In this document: piece after piece, positions 11,051 to 23,700 of the stretch
Position numbering within the stretch: the stretch's first letter is position 1
Layout of the letters: each line of letters opens with the position of its first letter
Assembly (NCBI RefSeq): GCF_030052815.1
Contig: NC_079498.1
Coordinates: 77,238,992 to 77,302,991 of the forward strand
Reading direction: 5' to 3'
From: Hevea brasiliensis
Taxonomy: Eukaryota > Streptophyta > Magnoliopsida > Malpighiales > Euphorbiaceae
DNA length: 64,000 nt
Made by a program: the position numbers and the translations under genes
Notes under the pieces: generated by a model
Databases searched by the model: none
Told to the model about the DNA's origin: nothing
What the model saw: only the letters and a program-made list of their open reading frames with translations

Positions 11051-12402
11051 GTTTGACATAAACTATGACTCCAGCTCGAATTGAGATTTTGTAATAAAGA
11101 GATTCTAGTGCATGGTAATATATGATTAAAGGTTCATTTAAGGTATTCCTTATTACTGATTGGATGGCCATGGCATGCTATGCTAGGAGTTAAATATGGT
11201 CTATGAGATGCCTAAAATGATTTAGAGAAATCATTTATGGTAAGAAAGAGTTCTAATGATATTAAGAGTTAATATCATATCTCATTGCCAATTAGTGATG
11301 AGCTTAGTGAGTCACACATATACATAAGTAATCACCAAGTTAAATGTGATTTAATTAATTAGTTAAAGAGTTTAATTGATTAATTAAATATGTTTGGTTT
11401 GCAATTAGATTGCAAAGTCCCTAGCATGACTTGAAATCAAATCTAGGTTATTGGATGTATAGTATAAGTTAAATTTATATTTAAAGTGTTTAAATATGAA
11501 TTTAATTATGAGAAATTAATTAATAAAGATTAATTAATTAATTTATATTTGATATAAATTGATTAGAGGAGGAGAAATAATTATTTTGGGTTGAGAACTC
11601 AAAATTACAACACAAGGGTAATTTGGTTATTTCACAGGGTGACATGTGACACCATGAGATGGTGACACATGGCACCATATAAGCTTGCCATTTGTCTTCT
11701 AATCATGTAAGATGATCAAAGTTAAGATTAAATCTAACTTTGATACTTGGCTTAATGTGATTAGGTCAATTAAAATCTTAGCCAATCAGAAGATGACATA
11801 TGACAAGGGTTTTAAGTGATGACCTAATTATATAATGTGATGTTATGAAAGAATAACATAACATTCTAATTTTATCAAAAAGTGTGCCGCCACCCTTGAA
11901 CTCTTCTTCCTCTCTTCTTCATCTCTCATCAATTCAAAGAGAATTGCCCACATTCTCTTGAATTAAAATTGCTAGAAATCGTTTCTAGTTTCCTGTATAC
12001 ATTTACAACCTCTCTAAAGGCAAATCCCTATTTTCTAACTTGTTGGCAAGGCTTTAGAAGCTGTTCAAGGGGCTGCCATTAGTGATCTTGGTGTGGACAA
12101 TCTAGAGGGACAACATTTGGGGTCCTAGGTGCTTCCCAAAGGTACCAAACACATCTACAGTGCATCAAAAGGTCAGTGCACATATTCTTGAATTAATCTA
12201 GGGTTCTAATGAATTAATATGTTAATTCTAAAATCTTAAATGGCAAATGTAGATCCAAATACATATTAAAAGTGTTTTAATATGCTATTGAACATTGAAA
12301 TCAATAGGTAAATAATGAATCTTGCATGATGCATGAGACCCTAGATGAAAAATTTTGAATTCAATGTTCTAATCTAATAATTTTCATGCTTCCACTTCTT
12401 CA
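11051..12402 (+). repeat. Copia-2 left LTR, 5'-truncated
   Basis: This matches the shared LTR from 50159 onward, so the first ~756 bp are missing at the Gypsy-B boundary. It contains AT-rich TTAATTAATTA stretches, a CTCTTCTTCCTCTCTTCTTC tract near 11900, and the donor-like AAAAG|GTCAGTGCA (intron start 12172). It ends CTTCTTCA at 12402, two bases before the primer site. Confidence 0.88.
12168..12179 (+). promoter_or_regulatory. Putative leader-intron donor, Copia-2
   Basis: AAAAG|GTCAGTGC in the LTR, intron start 12172. With the acceptor at 13953 it would remove 1782 nt including the primer site. Homologous sites are AGAG|GTTAGTGCC (intron start 262) in Copia-1 and a weakened AAAG|GTTAATAC at about 58461 in the shared LTR. 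Splicing itself is inferred. Confidence 0.4.
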
Positions 12403-13970
12403 ATTGGTATCATAGCCACTATATTTGCCATTTAGATTGTTTAATATATGATTTAATTATGTGATTTGATCATAAGATGATTGATTCATTACTGGTTGCA
12501 AAGAAATATGCGGCGGCATGCTTGTTTGGAGTCACTATGGTGGCGGCTTGCATGGTTGTGCAAACCTAGGGTGCGCATGACTTGGGCTTGAGTGTGGGCT
12601 TGTTTTCAATGCCCATAATTAGGCCCATGACTAATTAAAATGTTTAATTAAGATTTTTAATCATACAATTAAATTTTAATTCAAATCTGAATTTTTAAAT
12701 TTGTTTGAATGTGATTCAAATCTAAATTTTTAAATTTGTTGAATGTGATTCAAATCAGAATTTTTAAATTTATTTGGATCATATTTAAATCTAAATTTTA
12801 AGTTGAATATGAGATATTCAATTTAATTTTAGTGTATATATTTTATTTAATTGTTAAATAGTGATATGTATGATAGATGATTATGGACAATAAAAGACCA
12901 ATGTGAATGGATTTATTTCTTTTAAGTTTCTTTGGGTTGTAAATTAATTAATTTATTTTAGTGGCATGTATTATAAATGTTGTAATATTTTTGGGTTGTA
13001 ATTTCATTTATTTGGTTCTTGTAAATTCACCTTGGTATGCTAAGGATTACAATGTAATAGATTGCAAGAAGATCAAGGAGGTCAAGAGCATTGGTGGGAC
13101 TAGTGGCTGGAATTCAAGATCAAGTGTTGATTATGTACTCCTTCAGCAACTCTTGTAATATGAATGAATGAAATGCACCTAGGAATGCCCTGATTCAATT
13201 CTTGGTGGCTCAAAATTGAATCCCTTAGAAAGTCCATGATCATACCATATTTATATGTTTATCCATGAATGCATGAGATGCATGGGAATGTATGCAAGTA
13301 TATGATATATGCATGCTAATTGGATAATGTGCCAAGTGAGATCATAATAGTAATTAGCCTGACCATAAAACCTTCCAAACAAATGATTAAGTTGGAAATT
13401 GTATAATTAAAGGTAATTATATCATAGGCCCTCCATTGAGGCAATTATTTTAAGAAATTTTAAATACTTGCATATGATGTAATTAATTTAGGAGATTTTC
13501 TTAAGAATAATTGTTAAGCATGAGATGTTGTAAATATGTAAATAGTTTGGTGGCCAATAATGGAAGTGCCTGAGGACATTAAAATTATTTGCATGTTTAC
13601 TGGCTCAATGGGATCAACTTAACTAATGCAAGATAAGTTAATAATGGATGTGCCTGAGATTTTGAGCATTAGGGGCTAGGTAAAAGGATTGAACCTCACA
13701 TGAGATGTGATGGGCAAGGAATTGCTCACTTATAGTTTATTGTAATTCCAATAATGGATGTTCCTGAGGATGATCAATAAGATTATAAGAATTCAATCAG
13801 CCACTAGAAATCCATCCAACTAGAATTTCCATTTTCTACTTTGGAAGTGTAGGATTTGCTAAGTTAGTGGGAGGACCAATTTGATTAAAAGACCACAATC
13901 ATTTTGATTAAATACATGATATATTTACTAATTAATCTGGTTATTTTCTGCAGTTGATTTTTTGATAATA
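12403..13970 (+). repeat. Copia-2 primer site and long untranslated leader
   Basis: The primer site TGGTATCATAGCCA (12405-12418) differs at one base from the usual plant tRNA-Met site. About 1.55 kb of AT-rich leader follows with no convincing coding frame. A 65-codon frame at 12961-13158 is not conserved with Copia-1. Three copies of the AATAATGGATGTGCCTGAGG-like motif lie at about 13554, 13639 and 13747. The leader ends with a pyrimidine-rich acceptor-like TTATTTTCTGCAG (13941-13953), 17 bp before the gag ATG. Confidence 0.8.
13938..13956 (+). promoter_or_regulatory. Putative leader-intron acceptor, Copia-2
   Basis: A pyrimidine-rich tract followed by TGCAG ending at 13953, 17 nt upstream of the gag ATG at 13971. 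It fits the plant 3' splice site consensus well and is placed so that splicing brings a short leader next to gag. Confidence 0.45.
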
Positions 13971-14540
13971 ATGAGCACACCACAACCACCACCATCCAAT
14001 ATCCTTGTGAGCATACTTGATCACAATAGGTTGACAGGACCTAATCTTTCTGATTGGCTAAGAAATTTGAAACTTGTCGTGAGCCTTGAACATATAGGAT
14101 ATGTTCTAGACTCATAATTTTCTGGTTCCTTACCTCCAGAGGCCACTCAAGAAGAACATGAAACTTTGGACAAGTGGAAGAAGCATGATATGAGAGCCAA
14201 GTGTTGCATGCTTGCTTCTATGAGTAATGAGTTACAGAAGCAACATGAGAACATGCAATATACAAGTGAGATCCTCCTTTACCTACAAGAGTTGCATGGT
14301 GAACATAGCAGGAATGCTAGGTATGAGATATCTAGGTAGCTATTTCACATGAGGATGTCTGAGGGACAAAATGTTGGGGATCATGTCCATAAAATGATTC
14401 GGCTTATTGAGCAGTTGGAACCTCTTGACTTTAACATGGATTTCCAACTGCAGCAGAATTTGATCCTTCAGTCCCTTCTTGAGTCATTTGGGAATTTTGT
14501 GACAAATTTCTATATGACTAAACAAGAATACACCTTGGCT
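13971..14540 (+). pseudogene. Copia-2 gag, N-terminal part
   Basis: Starts MSTPQPPPSN and continues NRLTGPNLSDWLRNLK, typical of plant copia Gag proteins that assemble the cytoplasmic particle packaging element RNA. The frame is interrupted by a TAA about 48 codons in (after GYVLDS) and by a TAG in place of the residue after EISR (about 14337), then runs open to 14540. There the family A solo LTR interrupts it inside the codons for TLAG; the frame resumes after the target duplication. ATG 13971 was chosen because it begins the homologous frame and lies just after an acceptor-like site. Confidence 0.85.
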
Positions 14541-17500
14541 TGTCACACCCTACCCCTCTGTAAGGCATAACATGATCCCGTAGTATGCCTAATGAATTAC
14601 CAACTCCGTCTACTGATAACCCATTAAATACACTACAAGGGATTTTAAAAACTTTTCTTACTTCTTTTACAGTGGTGAGCACTATTTACAGGTGTTAAAA
14701 ACCTTTTTGAACTGAAGTGATAGAACTAACACATTTGACTTATTTGGAATTTCTGTAAAAATTTTGGCAGAGTGCCATCTGTATTTTGGATAAAACAGTT
14801 CTTGTAAAACTCAGAAAAGCACTTCAATAAATTTCCAAATCTCAACTTCAACATTTTTCTCAACCCAACACAGTTCTCAAGTCAAATTCACAGTAATTTT
14901 TCAAGGACTGAGATAAAGAAATATAATACAATTTTTACAAGTCAAAATATCTCATAATTTACTTTACAACTTCAATGTACAATTTTTATTTACAACTGCT
15001 CAAAACCAAAAACAATATGTACATACAGTGAACATACATTACATTACAAAATACAAAATACTGGTATACTCATTATACGTGATAGTCTCTCACTGGAGGT
15101 ACTAGCAGCCTCTAGTCTCACAGACTGTCTGTCTGTCTAGCCGCGACAAAGAATAAAGCTATCATTTGAGACAATGTCTCAGTGGTGCACAACATTAACT
15201 AAATACAAATTTAAATCACAATTCATAATTCAAATAAATAGTGGATACTTAAAACCATAGTTAATTTCAAGACAATAATTGTCAACCAAAATTTAAACTC
15301 CATTTCTCAATATCACAATAAATTTCAGTAAGTCAGATCATGGTTGAATTCAAAAGACATTATATGTCCATAAGAGTTTAAATTCATTTCACAATCTCAC
15401 AATAAATCTCAATAATCAGAACACAGTTAAATTCGAAAGACAGTAAATATCAATAAGAATTTAACTTCATTTCACAAATTATCAAATCGCATAACAACAC
15501 AATTTAGTCGAATAAGTTAAGAATACAGTGTTGCCAATTCATTCACAACTTAAGCCATGACACAAATTTCCGATCAATGCTGCGTTGTACACCACGACAA
15601 AGCAATCACAACCCCCCTAATCGAAATCAATGAGGAAGGGAGCTAGCTATATAATGAGTACTCATCCGATCACCTCAACTGGTAAACCAGAGAGGGAGAA
15701 AAATAAACGATCACGACTCCATAAATGGAGAAGGAAAATAAACGATCACAACCCCATAAAAGGAGAAGGAATGATATGATACTGTCATGCTAAGTGTGAA
15801 CACAAAATCAATTCCAAACATTTTATTCAAATGATTCGTGAGAATCCAATAAATTTCCAAAGTTATAATTTCATTCACAAAATGGCAACACAATTCATAA
15901 TTATCTTTAATTTCCACAAAAACCATTTACAGTGCTTTTCAATCAATAGTATCCATCAAATCATTTACAATGCTTTTCAAGCAATAAATATCCATTCAAA
16001 CACATTTCCACAATTTAAAACAATAATGTACAATTAATCATATGAAATCTTATTCTGAGTAAAATCAGATGAAAACTAGTTGTGCACAAACCTCTGATAA
16101 TTGTCTCCTGGTCTGGACTCAGTGTTTCCTTCCCTTTTCCTAAGTCTTTGGTAACTGAGAAACACAATGTGAAGTGTTTCAGTACTAAATTAAACTGTCT
16201 CTAACAATAATGTTCGATAAGTAATTCACTGAAGGCTATTATTTGCTCAATTACCTAATATACCGACCCTCGATGCGTTTTAGGTAAATTAGGTTTTAGT
16301 GTCCTTAATACGTCACATTCGATAGGGTTTTAGGGTTGGTACGTTTTACCAAACTCATTTCTATGTATACTGCGTTTCCTTGCATTTTATTGCAAATTGC
16401 TGGATTCCGGGATACTAGTTTGCCCTAACCGGACGACCTAGTTCCCTCGGTTTTCGGGTTTTGGTCTAAACTACAAACTTGTAGATCTATGTCTTATTGC
16501 ACGTGGGGCAAAATTTTAGGTCAATCCGAGTTAAGTAGACCAAGTTATGGTCATTATACTATTGCTGGTCAAATGGCATCAAATTAGGTCAATTTTAGGT
16601 CAATTTGGTCAACTCTGGTTCGGCCAGTTTTTGGACCCGAACTTGTGAAAGCTTTTTGACTTGCTTCTGGTCATTTCTGGGTTTTTGTGTCTTCATAAGA
16701 CTTGTAGGTATGGGTCTTAACTATTCATGGTTAAAATTTCAGGTCAATTGGACCTATTTTGAGTGAGTTATGGCCTAAACACTCAATGCTTCCCAATTGG
16801 TCATTTTTCAGGTCCTAATTGTACCTAATCTGAATTGGTCATTTTCTTAGGTCACCTTGCAAGCAGAATTTTGGTATGCTTTCTCAATGAAAGTTGGCAC
16901 ATTTTGTGCCTAGTTCCACCTCCAATTGGTCTCATACCAATTGAGGTTACACATTTAAACTTATTGGCTAAAATGTACACTGCCCTTAGTTACCTTGCTT
17001 AAACACACATCAATCACACACTTACCTTGCAATATGTTTACTTCCCTACCAAATCTGTTTTGGTACATTACCAAAAACATATTCCACTTTACATTAACAT
17101 TACTTTGGGCAGATTACAATTATCCTCAACACACCAAATATAACTCTAATTCCCAAAGTCCAAATACAATTACACATACACATAAACATTACTAGTTTTT
17201 ACATACACTTACACAATCAATCTATACACATATCCATCAATTCTCTATGTCAATATTCTGCCAACATCTTCATGAACACACACATTTATTCAAGAATCCC
17301 CAAGCTGCCGAAATTCTTCCTCAATACCAAAGTGTCCTACAATTATCAATTTTCATCCAAGTGCAAAAATCACCTTATACATATGAAATATTTTACTAGG
17401 ATATTAAATCACCATAACCAACATAATTCTCATCAATTATATGTACAAATACTTCATCAATACATGAATACATGGCTGCCCAAAAATGGATATCTCAATA

Positions 17501-18496
17501 ACTCTTTAAACTTAAAAATTTCCTTCACAAAACCAACACCCATAACATGTACACAAAGTTTAACAAAGAAATCTTCAAAAATGCTAACTTACCTTATGGT
17601 TGGGACTTGTTAAACCTTCACCAAACTTCTTGATTTTAGTATCAAACCCTTCCTTGTGATGTGTAGACAATTTTTCATGAAGCAAGCTAAGAGATTGGAG
17701 TTGAAATGGAGGGGTTGATGGAGCTTGCATGAAAATGGAAATGGAGGTTTTCTCTCCTCCTTCAATTCGGCTTGGATGATAAATGAAGAAGATGAAGTTG
17801 CTGCTGGATATAGTGGACTTACATCAGCCTCATTTTGTGTTTAATTTATTCCTTTAGTGGCCCACTCACTCCATTTAATCATATAATAAGCCTAAATGTG
17901 TTATTTACACATTTTTCACTCCATTTTTGGTTATTTGTATTAGGTACCCCCAATTTAATTTTTCATTTTATTTTCTTAATTTTTCATTTTATTTTCTAAG
18001 TGTAATATTATTTATTTTTAATGGAAATTTAGGTCAAAAGACAATTCGGGATGTCAAATGACCATAATGCCCCTGTTCGGGTTGCATTCCCGATTTTTCG
18101 GTAATACCGGGTTTTGTCTGTTTTTCGATTTCTCACTTTTCTTTGTACTAATTATTTAATTTTTCTTTGATCTTCCTAATGATATTTATTCTTCAATAAG
18201 GGTCTATTTAGGTCCAAAAAATGTTTTCCAGGGTTCCCCGCAGTCCAGGGCTAGTCAACGCTCCACGCCGTGACTTCCCGGTGCGGTCACCCATCGCTAG
18301 GATTCCCGGCTCGCTTAACTTGATCACATTTCTTTGCTATTATTTTTCCTTTATTTTTCTTGTATTTTCTTTTCTTGTATTTTATTATTTTATGTCTTCT
18401 CACTCATATCGAAGTGTAGTTCTAGGCATCCTAGCTGTCCGGACAACACTGGTCACCGGAACAGTAGAACGCACTACCGAACTTAGGGGTGTTACA
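14541..18496 (-). mobile_element. Solo LTR of gypsy family A (3956 bp)
   Basis: Bounded by TGTCACACCC and GGTGTTACA and flanked by the exact 5-bp duplication TGGCT (14536-14540 and 18497-18501). It is homologous along its length to the LTRs of the full element at 20717-36203. There is no internal domain, so it is a solo LTR left by recombination between the two LTRs of an inserted element. On the minus strand it carries a perfect donor-like AAG|GTAAGTTAG (intron start 17592), the hairpin TGAGACA-A-TGTCTCA (15167-15181) beside GTGGTGCAC, the stem GAAACAC/GTGTTTC (16159-16180) and the palindrome TTGTGCACAA (16080-16089). Short open frames inside (for example 15711-15926, 17272-17613, 18221-18565) show no recognisable domain and look accidental. 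Confidence 0.93.
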
Positions 18497-18501
18497 TGGC
18501 T

Positions 18502-18765
18502 GGTTTACTTAACATGCTGGTTATTGCCCAAAAGAATATGCCGGGCAATAAAGGAAAAGAGGTAGCTTTGATTGCATCTTCTTTTTCTACTGGAAAGTCC
18601 AACAAGAAGAAGGGAAATAAGAAAAAGAAACCTCAAATTCCTGGTCTTTCCAAGAAGATAGCCAAACAGAAAGGGAAGACCAAAGTTGATAAAGGCAAAG
18701 GAAAGTGTTTCCACTGTCAGAAGGATGGGCACTGGAATAATAATTGCCCAGAGTATAGCAAGTAG
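18502..18765 (+). pseudogene. Copia-2 gag, C-terminal part with zinc knuckle
   Basis: Continues the gag frame after the solo LTR: NMPGNKGKEV, a lysine-rich stretch with KKKGNKKKK, then a complete CCHC zinc knuckle CFHCQKDGHWNNNC that would bind element RNA. The frame ends at a TAG right after CPEYSK. Compared with Copia-3, about 150 bp are deleted here (Copia-3 about 59216-59364), which removes the start of the protease including its D-T-G site. This copy therefore cannot make an aspartic protease. Confidence 0.85.
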
Positions 18766-18781
18766 CAGCAGCTTGCAGTAA

Positions 18782-19270
18782 CGATATATTAGACTTTGGG
18801 TTGGCAATGGATTAACTATTGAAGCCTTAGCCATAGGATCTAAATCTTTATACATGTGTGGACATGTTTTGCATTTAAATAAGGTTTTGCATGTACCTGA
18901 TGCTTTTAAAAACATCATTTCTATATCAAGTTTGACTAGAGATAGTTATGAATTTCAGTTCATAAATGATGTTTGCAATATTTATTTTGGAAATAAATAT
19001 GTTGGTTCGGATTATATGCATGATGGACTTTATTATTTAGATAATAATGTTAAATACAAATCTAATGCAAGCAATCTAAAAGAATGCAATGCCATGGTGA
19101 AAATCAACTAAAGTTCAAAATATATTTGGCACTTAAGATTAGGTCATGTTGCAGAAGATAGGATTGCAAAGCTGGAGAAAATGAGGATTTTATCCTCATT
19201 GGGTTTCGGACCTACTCCAAGTTGTGAATCTTGCCTTCAAGGCAAAATGACTAGATAACCCCTTGTTGGA
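18782..19270 (+). pseudogene. Copia-2 protease tail and pre-integrase zinc region
   Basis: The frame reads RLWVGNG, then HVPDAFKNII and YEFQF, the part between the protease and integrase in copia polyproteins. After a stop at 19109-19111 it continues with KYIWHLRLGHVAEDRIAKL and CESCLQGKM, which together form the H-H-C-C zinc-binding pre-integrase domain. A further stop replaces the serine of the TRSP motif at about 19256. The protease active site upstream is deleted. Confidence 0.82.
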
Positions 19271-20042
19271 CAAGGACTAAGAGCTCAAAATATTTTGGAT
19301 CTAATACATAGTGATGTATGTGGTCCATTTAAAGAAACGGCTAAAGGTGGTTTTTATTACTTTATTACCTTTACTGATGATAAATCAAGTTTTGGGTATT
19401 TGTATTTGATGAAATACAAACATGAATCCTTTGAAAAGTTTAAAGAATTTAAATGTGAAGTAGAAAATCAAATAGGAAAAAGTATTAAAGCTCTTCGATC
19501 AGATCGTGGAGGTGAATACTTGAGTACTGAATTTGATGAATACTTGAAAGAGTATGGCATTATTTCCAGCTGACTCCTCCAGGAACACCACAGCTGAATG
19601 GTGTATTTAAAAGAAGAAATTGTACCCTATTAGATATGGTACGTAGTATGATGAGCTATACTGATATGCTAATCACCTTTTAGGGATTTGCATTAGAATC
19701 AGCTTTGCATATTCTGAATAGAATTCCATCAAAAATCAGTATCTTCCGCACCTTATGAGATATGGCATAGAAGAAAAACAAGTGTTAAGCATGTTAAGAT
19801 TTGGGGTTGTCTAGCTTATATCAAAAAGCTGAACACTGATAAATTGGAAACCAGAGCAGAAAAGGGTCGATTTGTTGGATATCCAAAAGAGAGTTTTGGA
19901 TATTATTTTTATTTGCCTACATCACAAAAGGTTGTGGTAAGTAGAGATGCCACATTTCTTGAACAATAGTTTATTCAAGAAGGAGGCAAAGGAAGGCAAA
20001 ATAGAGTTAGAATTGGAGAATTCTGACTAACCAATAGATCAA
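19271..20042 (+). pseudogene. Copia-2 integrase core and linker, broken
   Basis: Integrase inserts element cDNA into the chromosome. [12 protein letters not shown] carries the first catalytic Asp and [10 protein letters not shown] the second. A frame break at about 19570 follows GIISS, and the homologous sequence continues in another frame with QLNGVFKRRN, where the catalytic Glu of the Copia-3 reading (SERRN) has become Lys. Further stops and a frameshift occur to about 19780. The region from WGCLAYIKKLN to about 20042 is the integrase C-terminal part and the linker to RT. No functional protein is possible. Confidence 0.82.
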
Positions 20043-20716
20043 ATGGATATAGATCTATCTAGTCAACCTACACCTATTGATGAAACATTTACAACTATTC
20101 CTCACAGATCAACCAGGATATCTCACCCACCATTGAGATATGGTTTTCTTCATGAAGAAGAACAAGAGTTGTCTACTCATAAAGAAGTAGATCATGGAGA
20201 TGATCCACTTACCTGTGAAGAAGCTATATCAGATATAGACTCTTCAAAATGGATTGATGCTATGAAATCCAAGATTGATTCCATGTATAAGAATCAAGTT
20301 TGGGATCTTGTTGACCCACCTGAAGGTATTGTACCTATAGGGAACAAATGGGTTTTCAAGAAGAGAATTGGTTTTGATGGAAAGGTAGAGACCTATAAAG
20401 CAAGGTTAGTAGTGAAGGGGTTTCACCAAAGGCAAGGAATCGACTATGAGGAGACTTTTTCGCCTGTAGCCATGCTTAAATCAATTAGGATTCTATTAGC
20501 AATAGCTGCATACTATGATTATGAGATTTGGTAGATGGATGTCAAAACAGCTTTTCTCAATGGATACATTGAAGAAAACATTTTCATGGAATAGCCTAGG
20601 GGTTTTGAATCCCAAGATGGTTCCAAAGTATGCAAGCTAAAGCGATCCATTTATGGGTTGAAACAAGCTTTGAGGAGTTGGAACATCCATTTTGATGAAG
20701 CCATTAAGTCATTTGG
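20043..20716 (+). pseudogene. Copia-2 reverse transcriptase, N-terminal part
   Basis: The open frame 20043-20534 includes EAISDIDSSKWIDAMKSK, NKWVFKKRIG and RQGIDYEETFSPVAMLKSIR, the start of the copia RT (RVT_2) domain that copies element RNA. Stop codons replace the residues before MDVKTAF (TAG at about 20533) and in the FMEQP motif (TAG at about 20592). The domain is then cut by the full family A element after about 20711. The remainder resumes at 36209 with GFIKIED. Confidence 0.88.
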
Positions 20717-23700
20717 TGTCACACCCTACCCCTCTGTAAGGCATAACATGATCCCGTAGTATACATAATGTATTACCAACTTCGTCTACTGATAACCCAT
20801 TAAATACACTACAAGGGATTTTAAAACTTTTCTTACTTCTTTTTACAGTGGTGAGCACTATTTATAGGTGTTAAAATTTTTTTTGAACTGAAGTGAAATA
20901 GCTAACACATTTAAATTATTAGTAATTTTTGTGAAAATTTTGGCGGAGTGCCATCTTTATTTTGAATAAAAACGTTCTTCAAAAACTTGTAAAAAGTACT
21001 TCAAATATATTTCTCAATCTCAAACTCCAATATTTAATCATCACAATATGTTTCTCAACTCAAATCCACAATAATTTTTCAATATTTCCAAAGATTGAGA
21101 TAAAAGAAATATAGTACAAATTTTACAAGCCAAAATAATTCACAATTTATTTTATAACTTCAATGTACAATTTTAGTTTACAACTGCTCAAAACCAAGAA
21201 TACTATATACGTACAGTGAACATACATTACAATACAAAATGCAGAATATGGTATACTTAATATACCCGATGATCTCTCAGTGTAGTACTAGCAGCCTAGT
21301 CTGCTGCCCTGTCAGTCTGTCTACCTGCGATAGCAATGAAAAGCTATCGCTGAGACAATGTCTCAGTGGTGCACAACATTAATCAAATACAACTTTAAAA
21401 CACAAATCATAAGTCATATAAATAATGGATACCTAAAACCATAGTTAAATTCAAAGACAATGAATGTCATAAAGAATTTAAACTCCATTTCACAATATCA
21501 CAATAAATCTCAATAAATCAAAACATGGTTAAATTCAAAAGACAGTAAATGTCAATAAGAATTTAAACTCCATTTCACAATTTCACAATACATATCAATA
21601 AATCACACACAGCTTAATCATGTTCCAAAGTTCAATTCGTCCCAAAAGCCAATGGCTAATGAGGAATTCAATTTGTCCCAAAAGCCAATGGCTAATGAGG
21701 AATAACATAGCTAGCTAGCAAAAATATGAGTACTCATTCTATTCGTCCTCAACAAGCACACACCTCAACACTTCAGCCAGAGAGGGAATTCAATTCGTCT
21801 TACTAGACAAGCTAGCGAGGAATTCAATCAATATACATGATAGTTGTGGTTTCAAACCATTTACAATGCTTTTCAATCAATAAGTATCCATCAAATATCA
21901 TTCAAACAATTTTTCACAGTTTCAAACCATTTACAATGCTTTTCAAGCAATAAGTATCCATTCCAAACACATTTCCACAATTTAAAAAAATAATATACAA
22001 ATAGTCATAATTTATTTCAATTGAAAAATTCAAAAGAAATAACTGTTGTGCACAAACCTCTGATAACTGTCTCTTGGCTCTGACTCAGTGTTTCCTTCCC
22101 TTCCCTTGAGACTTTGCTAACTGAGAAACACAATTTCAAGTGTTTTAGTACTCATTTAAACTGCCTCTAACGATAATGCTTAATAATTAATTCATGGAGT
22201 TCTATTATTTCCTTAGTCAACCTAAAATATTGATCCTCGATGCAGTCTAGGTGAATTAGGTTTTAAAGTTACCAATATGTCACATTTGTAGCCTTTTATT
22301 ATTGGTACATGTTACCAAATTTATTTTCATGTATATTGCGTTTTATTGCAATTTATCGGATTCCGATATACTAATTTAACCTAGTCGGACGACCTAGTTC
22401 TCTCAGTTTTCGGGTTTTGGTCAAAACTACAAACTTGTAGGTCTATGTCTTATTGCATGCGGGGCAAAATTTCAGGTCATTCTGAGTTTACTAGACCAAG
22501 TTATGATCATTTTACTATTGCTGGTCAGAATGTACCAAAATTGGTCACTTTAGGTCACTTTTGGTTCGGCCAGTTTTTGGACCCGAATTTGTGCAAGCTA
22601 TTTGACTTGCTTATGGTCATTCTGGGCTTTAGTGTCTTCATAAGACTTGTAGCTATATGTCTCAAATATTCATGGTAAAAATTTCAGGTCAATTGGACCT
22701 GTTTTGAGTGAGTTATGGCTGAAACACTAACTGCTGCCCAAATGGTCAATTTTCAGGCCTTAAATGCACTAATATGGATTTGGTCATTTTTCAAGTCACC
22801 TTTCAAGCAGAATTTCGGTAAGCTTCCTTCATAAAAGTTGGCACATTTTGTGCCTAGTTTCACCTCCAATTGGTCTCATACCAATTGGAGTCACACACTT
22901 AAGGTTCTAAGCCAAAATACACACTGCCCCGCTATTCATTGTTCATCACTCATCAAATACACTTTTAACACTTACCAAGTTACACATTCATGCCATTTCT
23001 GTTTTGTACCATAACATGAACACATTTCACAACACATTTTTCATCATTTTGGCAGCTTATAACCACACTCAATATGCACATTATAGTCCAGAATTTTCTA
23101 AGTTGAATTTACAAACAATTTAGCCACATAACTTAGCTCATTTACATGTCCAAACTCACAGCTTTATACATATATACAAGCTGCCATAACAAGTACCATA
23201 ACTGAACAATAATATTCCATAAACCAAACCATGAAACAACATTTTTTTGGTCCACAGTTCAATTTTCTGAATTGAAATCTTCTTCAATTAGCTTTCTAAG
23301 CTTCCAAAGTCAAGTGTACATTCACATATACTTAGTATACATCACTCAATTTATTCCTACACACATAAACACTTAATCTGTGACACCCCTTACCCATCTA
23401 CAGTGTAGCCGAGCAAGTTATGCCACTCAGTGTGCCGAAGCACCAATTTATGTTTCTATTACAACTTATCCCTTTAAAATTCATTTATTTTCAATTTTGA
23501 TAAATCTGAATTTATCCACAAATTTTATAGAAAATCCGGCAGAGTGCCGGCTGTAAATTGGAGAAATAGTTCTTCTGAACCTGTTTAAAAACACTTCCAA
23601 AATAATTCCCAAATCCAAACTCAATTATACACATTCAAGTCAATCTAAAAATCTCATTCTCAAATCACAATACTATTGTCAAAACATTTATATTCACTTC

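Noticed and set aside
17272..17613. A 113-codon open frame in the family A solo LTR
   Set aside because: Composition is low-complexity AT-rich, it is not kept in the other family A LTRs and is on the strand opposite to the element.
18505..18918. A 137-codon minus-strand frame
   Set aside because: It is the reverse of copia gag and protease sequence; a similar shadow occurs at 58976-59191.
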